Of a stretch of DNA of 64,000 bases, positions 51,066-64,000 are shown one piece after another (position 1 is the first letter of the stretch; each line of letters opens with the position of its first letter). The DNA comes from Magnetospirillum sp. (GTDB taxonomy: Bacteria; Pseudomonadota; Alphaproteobacteria; Rhodospirillales; Magnetospirillaceae): contig JANQAI010000015.1 of assembly GCA_024707145.1 (NCBI GenBank), forward strand, positions 31,768-95,767, written 5' to 3'. The position numbers were made by a program, and so were the translations under genes. The notes beneath the pieces are model-generated. The model saw only the letters and a list, made by a program, of their open reading frames with translations. It was not told the DNA's origin and did not search any database.

Positions 51066-51728
51066 ATGAAGATTACCCATCTGCTGGCTGCCGCCACCCT
51101 GGCGGTGGCCGCTGCCACCAGTGTCCAGGCCGCCGAGGCTCCCAAGCAGGGCATTTCGGCCGGCGACTTCCTGGTCCGCGTCCGTGCCCTCGGCGTCCTG
51201 CCGCAGGAGAAGAATGACACCGTGACCGCCAATGGCGCGGGGCTTGGCGACGATAACATCTCGGTCAAGAACGACTACATTCCCGAGGTGGATTTCACCT
51301 ATTTCGTCACCGACAACATCGGTCTCGAACTGATCGCCGGCACCTCGCGCCATTCGGTGAAGGGCAAGGACAATCTGAACGGCCTCGACCTGGGCAAGGT
51401 CAGCCTGCTGCCGCCGACCCTGACCGCCCAGTACCACTTCTTCCCCAAGGGGACGGTGAAGCCCTATGTGGGCGCCGGCGTCAACTACACCCATTTCTAT
51501 GGCGAGAAGTCGGGCGCTCTCAACAGCATCGACTATGACGACAACTTCGGCTGGGCCCTGCAGGCCGGCATCGACGTGGCGGTGGCCGATGGCTGGTACG
51601 TCAACGTCGACGTCAAGAAGCTGTGGCTGTCCACCGACGTGAAGGGTGACCTGGGCGGCGCCGCCGTTCGCACCAGCGTCGATCTCGATCCCTGGCTGGT
51701 CGGCATCGGCATCGGCTACCGCTTCTAA
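51066..51728 (+). CDS. ompW: OmpW family outer membrane protein
   Basis: A 220-aa eight-stranded barrel. The signal peptide MKITHLLAAATLAVAAATSVQA is followed by GDFLVRVRALGVLP, a typical OmpW first strand. LLPPTLTAQYHFFPKGTVKPYVGAGVNYTHFY is diagnostic, and the C-terminus IGIGYRF ends in Phe as BAM substrates do. It likely forms a narrow hydrophobic channel. An FNR-like box lies upstream and a strong terminator downstream. Confidence 0.95.
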   Translation: MKITHLLAAATLAVAAATSVQAAEAPKQGISAGDFLVRVRALGVLPQEKNDTVTANGAGLGDDNISVKNDYIPEVDFTYFVTDNIGLELIAGTSRHSVKGKDNLNGLDLGKVSLLPPTLTAQYHFFPKGTVKPYVGAGVNYTHFYGEKSGALNSIDYDDNFGWALQAGIDVAVADGWYVNVDVKKLWLSTDVKGDLGGAAVRTSVDLDPWLVGIGIGYRF

Positions 51729-51770
51729 GCGGAGCCGACGCGCCCGACGCATGGGCCCAACTTATGGGAA

Positions 51771-51802
51771 GGCCCGCCCTTGTCAGAGGGCGGGCCGTTT
51801 CA
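51771..51802 (+). terminator. Intrinsic terminator after ompW
   Basis: GGCCCGCCCT/AGGGCGGGCC with a TGTCAG loop is a perfect 10-bp stem followed by GTTTCATTT. It lies at the end of the convergent methyltransferase gene as well. Confidence 0.85.
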
Positions 51803-52682
51803 TTTGGATTGGGGGGATCGGCGTCCAGGCGCTCGCGCACCAGGCTCATAAAGAGCGACGGCGGCGGCGTTGGAGACGTTGAGGCTTTCCACCGCGCCGG
51901 TCATGGGCAGCTTGACCAGGAAATCGCAGTGCTCGCGGGTCAGCCGGCGCAGGCCTTCGCCTTCGGCCCCCATGACCAGGGCGATGCGGCCGCTCAGCTT
52001 CTGGCTGGCCAGGGTGCCCGGCGCCTCGCCGGCCATGCCGGCGACCCAGAATCCGGCCTCCTTCAGCTGCTCCAGCGCCCGCACCACGTTGGTGACCCGC
52101 ACCAGTGGCAGGCGTTCCAGCGCGCCCGACGCAGCCTTGGCCAGGGCGCCGGTCTCCTCGGGGGCGTGGCGGTCTGGCACCACCACGGCCAGGGCGCCGA
52201 AAGCCGCCGCCGAGCGCACGATGGCGCCCACGTTGTGGGGATCGGTGACTTGGTCCAGCACCATGATTACCGCATGGTCGCGCTGGGCGCCGTCACGGGC
52301 GATGTCCTCGATGGCAGGGGCGGGCAGGGGCTCGCACAGCGCGCCGACGCCCTGGTGCACGGCGCCGGGCGGCAACAGGCGCTCCAGGCTCGGCCTTGTC
52401 GACGACGTCGGCAGCCGGCAGCGAGCGGGCGCGACCGGCCCGCTCCAGCACTTCGTGCCAGGCGCGGGCGGCGTCGGCGGTCAGCGCCAGCCGGCGGATC
52501 TTGCGCTGGGGATTGTCCAGCGCCGCCGCCACGGCATGCTGGCCGTACAGCCAGAAAAGGTTTCCCGGCGGCCGTCCGCCCCGCTCGCCCCGCGGGGGCT
52601 CCGGTCGGTTTCCCTTGCCGGGATGCGGGCGGGATTTGTCGCGCGGGGCGCGGTTTTTTTCTCGGGATTCACGCGTGGCCAT
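51800..52682 (-). CDS. rlmB: 23S rRNA (guanosine-2'-O)-methyltransferase RlmB-type, TrmH/SpoU family (frameshifted)
   Basis: A SPOUT-class enzyme. A basic N-terminal extension (MATRESREKNRAP) precedes the substrate-binding domain (FWLYGQHAVAAALDNP). One extra C at 52388 (GAG-C-CTG) breaks the frame; correction joins VVDKAE to LERLLPPGAVHQGVGAL. The knot motifs follow: LDQVTDPHNVGAIVRSAAAFG, VMGAEGEGLRRLTREHCD and MTGAVESLNVSNAAAVALYE. At that last YE the same GAG-C-CTG occurs (51844), so the true C-terminus may be YELVRERL... rather than the YEPGARAPG form ending at 51800. Confidence 0.85.
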
Positions 52683-52792
52683 GGGGGCACCTCCATCTTC
52701 GTGAAGTACCCTTCTCTTTTCGAGTTGACAAGCCGGCGAAAATCCTCATATTTCGCAACTCCCGCCGCGACGGCATCCGCCGCCGGCGGCGT

Positions 52793-52878
52793 GGAGGGGT
52801 GGCCGAGCGGTCAATGGCAGCAGACTGTAAATCTGCCGGTGTACACCTACGTTGGTTCAAATCCAACCCCCTCCACCA
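52793..52878 (+). tRNA. tRNA-Tyr (anticodon GTA)
   Basis: The 86-nt molecule has encoded CCA. Acceptor GGAGGGG/CCCCTCC with discriminator A, anticodon arm CAGACTGTAAATCTG with GTA, a long variable arm and T loop GGTTCAAATCC are visible. It is the first of the tRNA-Tyr, tRNA-Gly, tuf, tRNA-Trp series. Confidence 0.97.
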
Positions 52879-52970
52879 TTACTTTTCCAGGCCGGGCGAC
52901 GACGACGTTTCTGGTCCCGCCCGATCCCCTTCCAGGCTGGGGGGCGAGAGCCCGGTGCGGACGCTTAAGG

Positions 52971-53044
52971 GCGGGTGTAGCTCAATGGTAGAGCAACAGC
53001 CTTCCAAGCTGATGACGGGGGTTCGATTCCCCTCACCCGCTCCA
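52971..53044 (+). tRNA. tRNA-Gly (anticodon TCC)
   Basis: The 74-nt molecule has encoded CCA. Acceptor GCGGGTG/CACCCGC has discriminator T. The anticodon arm CAGCCTTCCAAGCTG reads GGA codons, and the T arm is GGGGTTCGATTCCCC. It is 92 bp after tRNA-Tyr. Confidence 0.98.
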
Positions 53045-53150
53045 GCGCGTCCCCGTCAGGGTCCGGCCGGATCGGAGTTTCGTACACCGCGGCGCATGCG
53101 CCGCATTTCGTGAACCGCGGCAGATTGCCGCCGAGCAGACGGGTTGAAAA

Positions 53151-54341
<1,191 letters not shown>

Positions 54342-54374
54342 TCTGAAGCCGACCTGCCGGCGTCGCGCATTCGC

Positions 54375-54407
54375 GGCGCCGGCGTGGTTGCCAAGACCAT
54401 CGAGTAG
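54375..54407 (+). pseudogene. Relic of a second tuf 3' end
   Basis: Just after the tuf stop, the sequence encodes GAGVVAKTIE followed by TAG, matching the last ten codons of tuf (GAGVVAKIIE) with only three base differences. It is not preceded by a usable reading frame. This is most simply the leftover 3' end of another tuf copy after recombination or gene conversion at this locus. Confidence 0.75.
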
Positions 54408-54478
54408 CTGTATAAGGCGTGGCTTCGGCTGCGCCTGGCCAGGGCGCCGACCCTTTCGAGGGGCGGCGTATCGGTTGC

Positions 54479-54554
54479 AGGAGTGTAGCTCAACTGGTAG
54501 AGCACCGGTCTCCAAAACCGGGGGTTGGGGGTTCGAGCCCCTCCACTCCTGCCA
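54479..54554 (+). tRNA. tRNA-Trp (anticodon CCA)
   Basis: The 76-nt molecule has encoded CCA. Acceptor AGGAGTG/CACTCCT has discriminator G. The anticodon arm CGGTCTCCAAAACCG carries CCA, and the T arm is GGGGGTTCGAGCCCCTC. The tuf-trnW-secE-nusG order is the classical bacterial arrangement. Confidence 0.98.
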
Positions 54555-54615
54555 AACCGAAACGGGTCGCAGTAGTAGCCTTAGGCGCCCTCGGCGCATG
54601 AAGTTCAAGAGAATG

Positions 54616-54813
54616 ATGGCAAAGACGTCTCCAGGCCAGTTCTTCAAGCAGGTCCGGCAGGAAGTGGCGAAGGTCACTTGGCCCAGCCGGAAGGAAACGA
54701 CGATTTCCACCGCGATGGTCTTCATCATGGTGGTGATCGCCGCTGTCTTTTTCATGCTTGTGGACCAGGCATTCGCCTGGATCGTCAAGCTGATCTTCGG
54801 TCTGGGAGGCTGA
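54616..54813 (+). CDS. secE: Preprotein translocase subunit SecE
   Basis: A 65-aa single-span protein, the clamp of the SecYEG channel. MAKTSPGQFFKQVRQEVAKVTWPSRKE is the conserved amphipathic helix and hinge, followed by the membrane helix STAMVFIMVVIAAVFFMLVD. I prefer ATG 54616 (adjacent ATG at 54613) with AAGAGA upstream; an in-frame ATG at 54598 would add six residues. It lies 4 bp before nusG. Confidence 0.95.
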   Translation: MAKTSPGQFFKQVRQEVAKVTWPSRKETTISTAMVFIMVVIAAVFFMLVDQAFAWIVKLIFGLGG

Positions 54814-54817
54814 TGAT

Positions 54818-55351
54818 ATGGCCACCGCCCGTTGGTACGTGATCCATGTCTATTCCGGCTTCGAGAAAAAGGTCGCCCAGTCGATCCGCGAGCAGGCCGA
54901 ACAGAAGGGCATGATCGAGCTGTTCGAGCAGGTGCTGGTGCCCACCGAAGAGGTGGTCGAGGTCCGGCGCGGCTCGAAGGTGAACGCCGAGCGCAAGTTC
55001 TTCCCCGGCTACGTGCTGGTGAAGATGGTGCTGACCGACGACACCTGGCATCTGGTCAAGAATACGCCGAAGGTGACCGGCTTCCTGGGCGGCAAGGGCC
55101 GCCCGGTGCCGATCACCGAACGCGAGGCCGAGCGCATCATCAAGCAGGTGCAGGAGGGCGTCGACCGTCCGAAGCCCTCGGTGGTGTTCGAGGTGGGCGA
55201 GCAGGTGCGCGTGTGCGACGGCCCCTTCACCTCGTTCAACGGCCTGGTGGAGGAAGTGGACGAGGAAAAGGCCCGCCTCAAGGTGGCGGTGTCCATCTTC
55301 GGCCGTTCGACGCCGGTGGAATTGGAATACGCCCAGGTCGAGAAGATCTGA
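54818..55351 (+). CDS. nusG: Transcription termination/antitermination factor NusG
   Basis: A 177-aa protein. The N-terminal NGN domain (ARWYVIHVYSGFEKKVAQSIRE, then RKFFPGYVLVKMVLTDDTWHLVKNTPKVTGFLGG) binds RNA polymerase. The C-terminal KOW domain (VGEQVRVCDGPFTSFNGLVEEVDEEKARLKV) contacts Rho or ribosomal S10. It is complete and followed by a terminator-like hairpin before rplK. Confidence 0.98.
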   Translation: MATARWYVIHVYSGFEKKVAQSIREQAEQKGMIELFEQVLVPTEEVVEVRRGSKVNAERKFFPGYVLVKMVLTDDTWHLVKNTPKVTGFLGGKGRPVPITEREAERIIKQVQEGVDRPKPSVVFEVGEQVRVCDGPFTSFNGLVEEVDEEKARLKVAVSIFGRSTPVELEYAQVEKI

Positions 55352-55414
55352 GGCGGCCGAGAGTTTCTGGGGGCGCCGCCGGGCAGGTACCGGCGGCGAT
55401 CCCCGTTTTCGTTG

Positions 55415-55438
55415 CCGGCGGATGAGCCGCCGGTTTTT
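55415..55438 (+). terminator. Intrinsic terminator between nusG and rplK
   Basis: CCGGCGG/CCGCCGG with an ATGAG loop is followed by TTTTT. It separates the secE-nusG and rplKA transcripts. Confidence 0.8.
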
Positions 55439-55496
55439 GGGGCGGCAGGCCTGCCATTGGCCGAACCGCCAACTCTGACCTCCAGAGGATAGTAAG

Positions 55497-55929
55497 ATGG
55501 CAAAGAAAGTCATTGGTTACATCAAGCTGCAGGTGCCGGCCGGCAAGGCCAACCCGTCGCCGCCGATCGGTCCGGCGCTGGGTCAGCGCGGCTTGAACAT
55601 CATGGAATTCTGCAAGGCGTTCAACGCCCAGACCCAGCGACCTCGAAGCCGGTATGCCGATTCCGGTGGTGATCACCGCCTATTCGGACCGTACCTTCAC
55701 CTTCGTCACCAAGACCCCGCCGGTCACCTACTTCCTGAAGAAGGCGGCCGCCGTGCAGAAGGGCTCGCAGACCCCCGGCAAGGGCGGTACCGTGGGCCAG
55801 GTGACCATGGAGCAGATCCGCGAGATCGCTGCCAAGAAGATGGTCGACCTCAATGCCAACGACATCGAGGCGGCTGCCAGCATGCTCGTCGGGTCGGCCC
55901 GTTCCATGGGCCTCAAGGTGGTGGAGTAA
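55497..55929 (+). CDS. rplK: 50S ribosomal protein L11 (one frameshift)
   Basis: A 143-aa protein after correction, part of the GTPase-associated centre and binder of 23S rRNA. MAKKVIGYIKLQVPAGKANPSPPIGPALGQRG is diagnostic. After FNAQTQ an extra C at about 55638 shifts the frame; removing it gives TQDLEAGMPIPVVITAYSDRTF, matching the family spacing T-x-x-x-E-x-G. The C-terminal domain (KAAAVQKGSQTPGKGGTVGQVT) is intact. L11 is essential for normal growth, so the break is most likely a sequence error. Confidence 0.95.
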
Positions 55930-55933
55930 TCCC

Positions 55934-56626
55934 ATGGCTATCGGAAAGCGACTGACGGCGGGTTACGCCAACATCGACCGCAACAAGTTCTACGGCCTGG
56001 ACGAGGCCGTGGCCCTGATCAAGGACGCCGCCAAGGCCAAGTTCGACGAGACCATCGAGATCGCGCTGAACCTGGGCGTCGACCCCCGCCATGCCGACCA
56101 GATGGTCCGCGGCGTGGTCGAGCTGCCCCACGGCACCGGCAAGACCGTGCGCGTGGCGGTGTTCGCCAAGGCCGACAAGGCCGAGGAGGCCCGCAAGGCG
56201 GGTGCCGACATCGTCGGCGCCGAGGATCTGGCCGAGAAGATTCAGGGCGGCTTCATGGACTTCGACCGCTGCATCGCCACCCCCGACATGATGGGTGTGG
56301 TGGGCCGCCTCGGTAAGGTCCTGGGCCCGCGCAACCTGATGCCGAACCCCAAGCTGGGCACCGTGACCCCCAACGTGACTGAAGCCGTCCGCGCCGCCAA
56401 GGCCGGCCAGGTGCAGTTCCGCGTCGAGAAGGCCGGTATCGTCCATGCCGGCGTCGGCAAGGCCTCGTTCGACGCCGCCAAGCTGGCCGAGAACATCAAG
56501 GCCTTCGTGGACGCCATCAACAAGGCGAAGCCGTCGGGCGCCAAGGGCACCTACATCAAGAAGGTGTCGGTCGCCTCGACCATGGGCCCGGGCGTCAAGC
56601 TGGACATCGCCAGCCTGACCGCGTAA
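55934..56626 (+). CDS. rplA: 50S ribosomal protein L1
   Basis: A 230-aa protein forming the L1 stalk. MAIGKRLTAGYANIDRNKFYGLDEAV, LGVDPRHADQMVRGVVELPHGTGK, PDMMGVVGRLGKVLGPRNLMPNPKLGTVTPNV and the C-terminal VASTMGPGVKLDI are standard. It is 4 bp after rplK. In other bacteria L1 autoregulates this pair. Confidence 0.99.
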   Translation: MAIGKRLTAGYANIDRNKFYGLDEAVALIKDAAKAKFDETIEIALNLGVDPRHADQMVRGVVELPHGTGKTVRVAVFAKADKAEEARKAGADIVGAEDLAEKIQGGFMDFDRCIATPDMMGVVGRLGKVLGPRNLMPNPKLGTVTPNVTEAVRAAKAGQVQFRVEKAGIVHAGVGKASFDAAKLAENIKAFVDAINKAKPSGAKGTYIKKVSVASTMGPGVKLDIASLTA

Positions 56627-56672
56627 GGCTTACGCCTTTGACCAATTGCCTCTCCTTCGGGGGAGGCGATCT

Positions 56673-56772
56673 GGGGGCACTCCCTCGGGAGCGCCCCCGA
56701 CCTGTCCGAGACCGTAGGTGCCGGTCCTGGCTTTCGCCAGGCAGGCTTGATGGAAGATCCGCCTACGCAGAC
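56673..56772 (+). promoter_or_regulatory. Ribosomal protein L10 leader (rplJ autoregulatory region)
   Basis: The 325-bp gap between rplA and rplJ contains no gene but several RNA structures. One is GGGGGC-A-CTCCC/GGGAG-C-GCCCCC at 56673-56698. A CGTAGG...CCTACG stem at 56713-56767 encloses CCTGGC/GCCAGG and ends in CCTACGCAGAC, which resembles the L10(L12)4-binding leader. Further downstream GCCGGCGGTTTGCCGCCGG forms another hairpin. Binding of L10-L12 would repress rplJL. Confidence 0.65.
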
Positions 56773-56951
56773 AGAAGAGGACACCATTTCGCCCTTGGGC
56801 TCTTGCGGCTCCCGGGCAGGATGGCTTGACGCTTCTGGGACAGGCCACCGGTTTCGCCGGCGGTTTGCCGCCGGTGAGACCAGAGGGCAATGCGGGAAGC
56901 AAGCCGCTCTTCGGGGCGGGGCGTTTCCCGAAGTGTTTGTTGGAGACGAAA

Positions 56952-57470
56952 GTGGACCGGACACAGAAGAAAGAGTGGATCGGTGCGCTGCATGAGACGT
57001 TCGGAGACGCCGGTCTGGTGGTCGTCGCCCATTACAAGGGCCTGACGGTTGCCGAAATGACCGACCTCCGCACCAAGATGCGTGCGGCCGGTGCCAGCTT
57101 CAAAGTGACCAAGAATCGTCTCACCAAGCTCGCCCTTCAGGGTACCGCTTACGAGAGCATCGCTGACCTGTTCGTCGGCCCGACCGCCATCGCCTTCTCG
57201 AAGGACCCGGTCGCCGCCGCCAAGGTTGCCGCCGATTTCTCCAAGGCCAACGACAAGCTGAAGATCCTGGGTGGATCGCTCGGCGGTCAGGCCCTGGATG
57301 TCGACGGCGTCAAGGCCCTTGCCACCCTGCCGTCGCTGGACGAGCTGCGTGGCAAGCTGATCGGCATGATCTCGACCCCGGCTACCCGTATCGCCGGCGT
57401 TCTCCAGGCTCCCGCTGGGCAGGTTGCCCGCGTGCTTGGCGCCTACGCGAAGAAGGACGAGGCCGCGTGA
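56952..57470 (+). CDS. rplJ: 50S ribosomal protein L10
   Basis: A 172-aa protein that anchors L7/L12 dimers on the ribosome. The start is GTG 56952 (VDRTQKKEWIGALHETF). LVVVAHYKGLTVAEMTDLR and FKVTKNRLTKLAL form the RNA-binding part; the C-terminal helix ATRIAGVLQAPAGQVARVLGAYAKK binds L12. It is preceded by the structured leader and followed by rplL after 48 bp. Confidence 0.98.
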   Translation: MDRTQKKEWIGALHETFGDAGLVVVAHYKGLTVAEMTDLRTKMRAAGASFKVTKNRLTKLALQGTAYESIADLFVGPTAIAFSKDPVAAAKVAADFSKANDKLKILGGSLGGQALDVDGVKALATLPSLDELRGKLIGMISTPATRIAGVLQAPAGQVARVLGAYAKKDEAA

Positions 57471-57518
57471 GGCCCCGACTACAAATCCCAGAACTCAAGC
57501 CTTATCTAGGAGTTTACA

Positions 57519-57899
57519 ATGGCTGATCTCGCTAAGCTCGTTGACGAGCTGTCCGCCCTGACCGTTCTCGAAGCCGCCGAGCTGTCCAAGCTGCTCGAGG
57601 AGAAGTGGGGCGTTTCCGCCGCCGCTCCGGTTGCCGTCGCCGCCGTTGCCGGTGGTGCCGGTGCCGCCGCTCCGGCCGCTGAAGAGAAGACCGAATTCGA
57701 CGTGGTCCTGGCCGAAGCCGGCGACAAGAAGATCAACGTCATCAAGGAAGTGCGCGCCATCACCGGCCTGGGCCTGAAGGAGGCCAAGGATCTGGTCGAA
57801 GGCGCTCCGAAGACCGTCAAGGAAGGCGTGTCGAAGGACGAGGCCGAGAAGATCAAGAAGGTTCTGGAAGAGGCCGGCGCCAAGGTGCAGGTCAAGTAA
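57519..57899 (+). CDS. rplL: 50S ribosomal protein L7/L12
   Basis: A 126-aa acidic stalk protein. The N-terminal dimerisation helices (LAKLVDELSALTVLEAAELSKLLEEKWG), an Ala/Gly/Pro-rich hinge (AAAPVAVAAVAGGAGAAAP) and the factor-binding C-terminal domain (EFDVVLAEAGDKKINVIKEVR...GLGLKEAKDLVE) are complete. TAGGAG precedes the ATG. Confidence 0.99.
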   Translation: MADLAKLVDELSALTVLEAAELSKLLEEKWGVSAAAPVAVAAVAGGAGAAAPAAEEKTEFDVVLAEAGDKKINVIKEVRAITGLGLKEAKDLVEGAPKTVKEGVSKDEAEKIKKVLEEAGAKVQVK

Positions 57900-57987
57900 T
57901 CCAGGCTTTTCGAGCCATTCGGCCAAGGGCCGGGCGGGGCGGCGGAGAACGCTGCCACGTCCCGGCCCAATGGCGCTGGTAAAACAG

Positions 57988-58011
57988 CCCCGGCGGGCGC
58001 TGCCCGCCGGG
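57988..58011 (+). terminator. Hairpin in the rplL-rpoB gap
   Basis: CCCGGCGGGC/GCCCGCCGGG with a GCT loop is a perfect 10-bp stem without a T-run. The 314-bp gap around it contains further GC-rich structures and no gene. In other bacteria this position carries a partial terminator or RNase III processing site that reduces rpoBC expression. Confidence 0.5.
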
Positions 58012-58213
58012 ACTGGCGTTTCAGGGGACGGGGTGACCCTCTCCGCCGGAATTCGCCGCCGACAGCGGCCCTGGCCGGCACCCACAGGTGGTGCGCCGGG
58101 TCGGCCGAAGGTGGCAGCGACGAAATTTTTCCAGGGCGGGCGATGCCATGATCGTCCGTCCTCGGGTCCGCCGGACAGGTGGGCCGAAACCGACATGAGG
58201 ACGAGGAGCGGCA

Positions 58214-62397
<4,184 letters not shown>

Positions 62398-62469
62398 GAC
62401 CCTGTTATATCCTGAGGCGGGAGGGGATTTCCCCTCCCTGCCGCACCCGAGTCCACGCGGGAGTAGGTC

Positions 62470-64000
<1,531 letters not shown>

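Noticed and set aside
54598..54615. Upstream ATG as the secE start
   Set aside because: It adds MKFKRM ahead of the conserved MAKTSPGQFF, and AAGAGA is better placed for the later ATG. It cannot be fully excluded.

Overview
The window is a piece of a GC-rich alphaproteobacterial chromosome. Coding sequence dominates, and codon use is strongly biased to G/C in the third position. The RNA polymerase, EF-Tu and ribosomal proteins, the glycine-cleavage operon and the recurring GTCAT-type palindromic intergenic repeats point to Rhodospirillales. A Magnetospirillum-like organism is my best guess (inference, no database check). I see no insertion sequence, prophage, CRISPR array or magnetosome gene.

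Layout. 1-8.1 kb: the end of a tartrate/malate dehydrogenase-like gene, a methyltransferase, ubiA and an EAL-domain regulator, then rpmI-rplT-(terminator)-pheS-pheT. 8.2-15.4 kb: accessory genes (histidine phosphatase, solute-binding protein, response regulator, MATE exporter, a 45-aa lipoprotein, a dienelactone hydrolase, a GNAT acetyltransferase, small membrane proteins) and tRNA-Ser. 15.6-22.5 kb: lepA, a divergent HxlR regulator/quinone oxidoreductase pair, an ATPase-inhibitor-like gene, a Fur-box-preceded regulator that looks like a Fur/ArsR hybrid, a response regulator with an unknown N-terminal domain, and a YefM/YoeB-type toxin-antitoxin pair. 22.8-27.6 kb: gcvT-gcvH-gcvPA-gcvPB behind a tandem glycine riboswitch. 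27.7-36 kb: ispH, thrB, rnhA, otsA, an RTX protein and a DsbD/ScsB-like protein. 36-50.8 kb: yqgE, a GST, a glycosyltransferase-like protein, a radical SAM protein, trpS, a TrpD2-like protein, an ABC exporter, cobA-cbiX, a potassium channel and a large helical protein of unknown role. 50.8-64 kb: tRNA-Thr, ompW, an rRNA methyltransferase, then tRNA-Tyr, tRNA-Gly, tuf, tRNA-Trp, secE, nusG, rplKA, rplJL, rpoB and rpoC, with rpoC cut by the window edge.

The most striking property is the number of broken reading frames. Fourteen genes, several of them universally essential (rpoB twice, rpoC, rplK, pheT), carry about nineteen 1-2 nt frame changes. Most lie directly before a CTG or CTC leucine codon and often read GAG-C-CTG-G or SAG-G-CTC. 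Restoring each one gives a full-length protein of normal family size. I therefore treat them as consensus or sequencing errors with a strongly non-random context, and I annotate the genes across them.

Regulatory signals that can be read directly include the glycine riboswitch, a Fur box, an FNR-type box before ompW, a TGTACA operator before the antitoxin, an L10-leader-like structure before rplJ and several intrinsic terminators.
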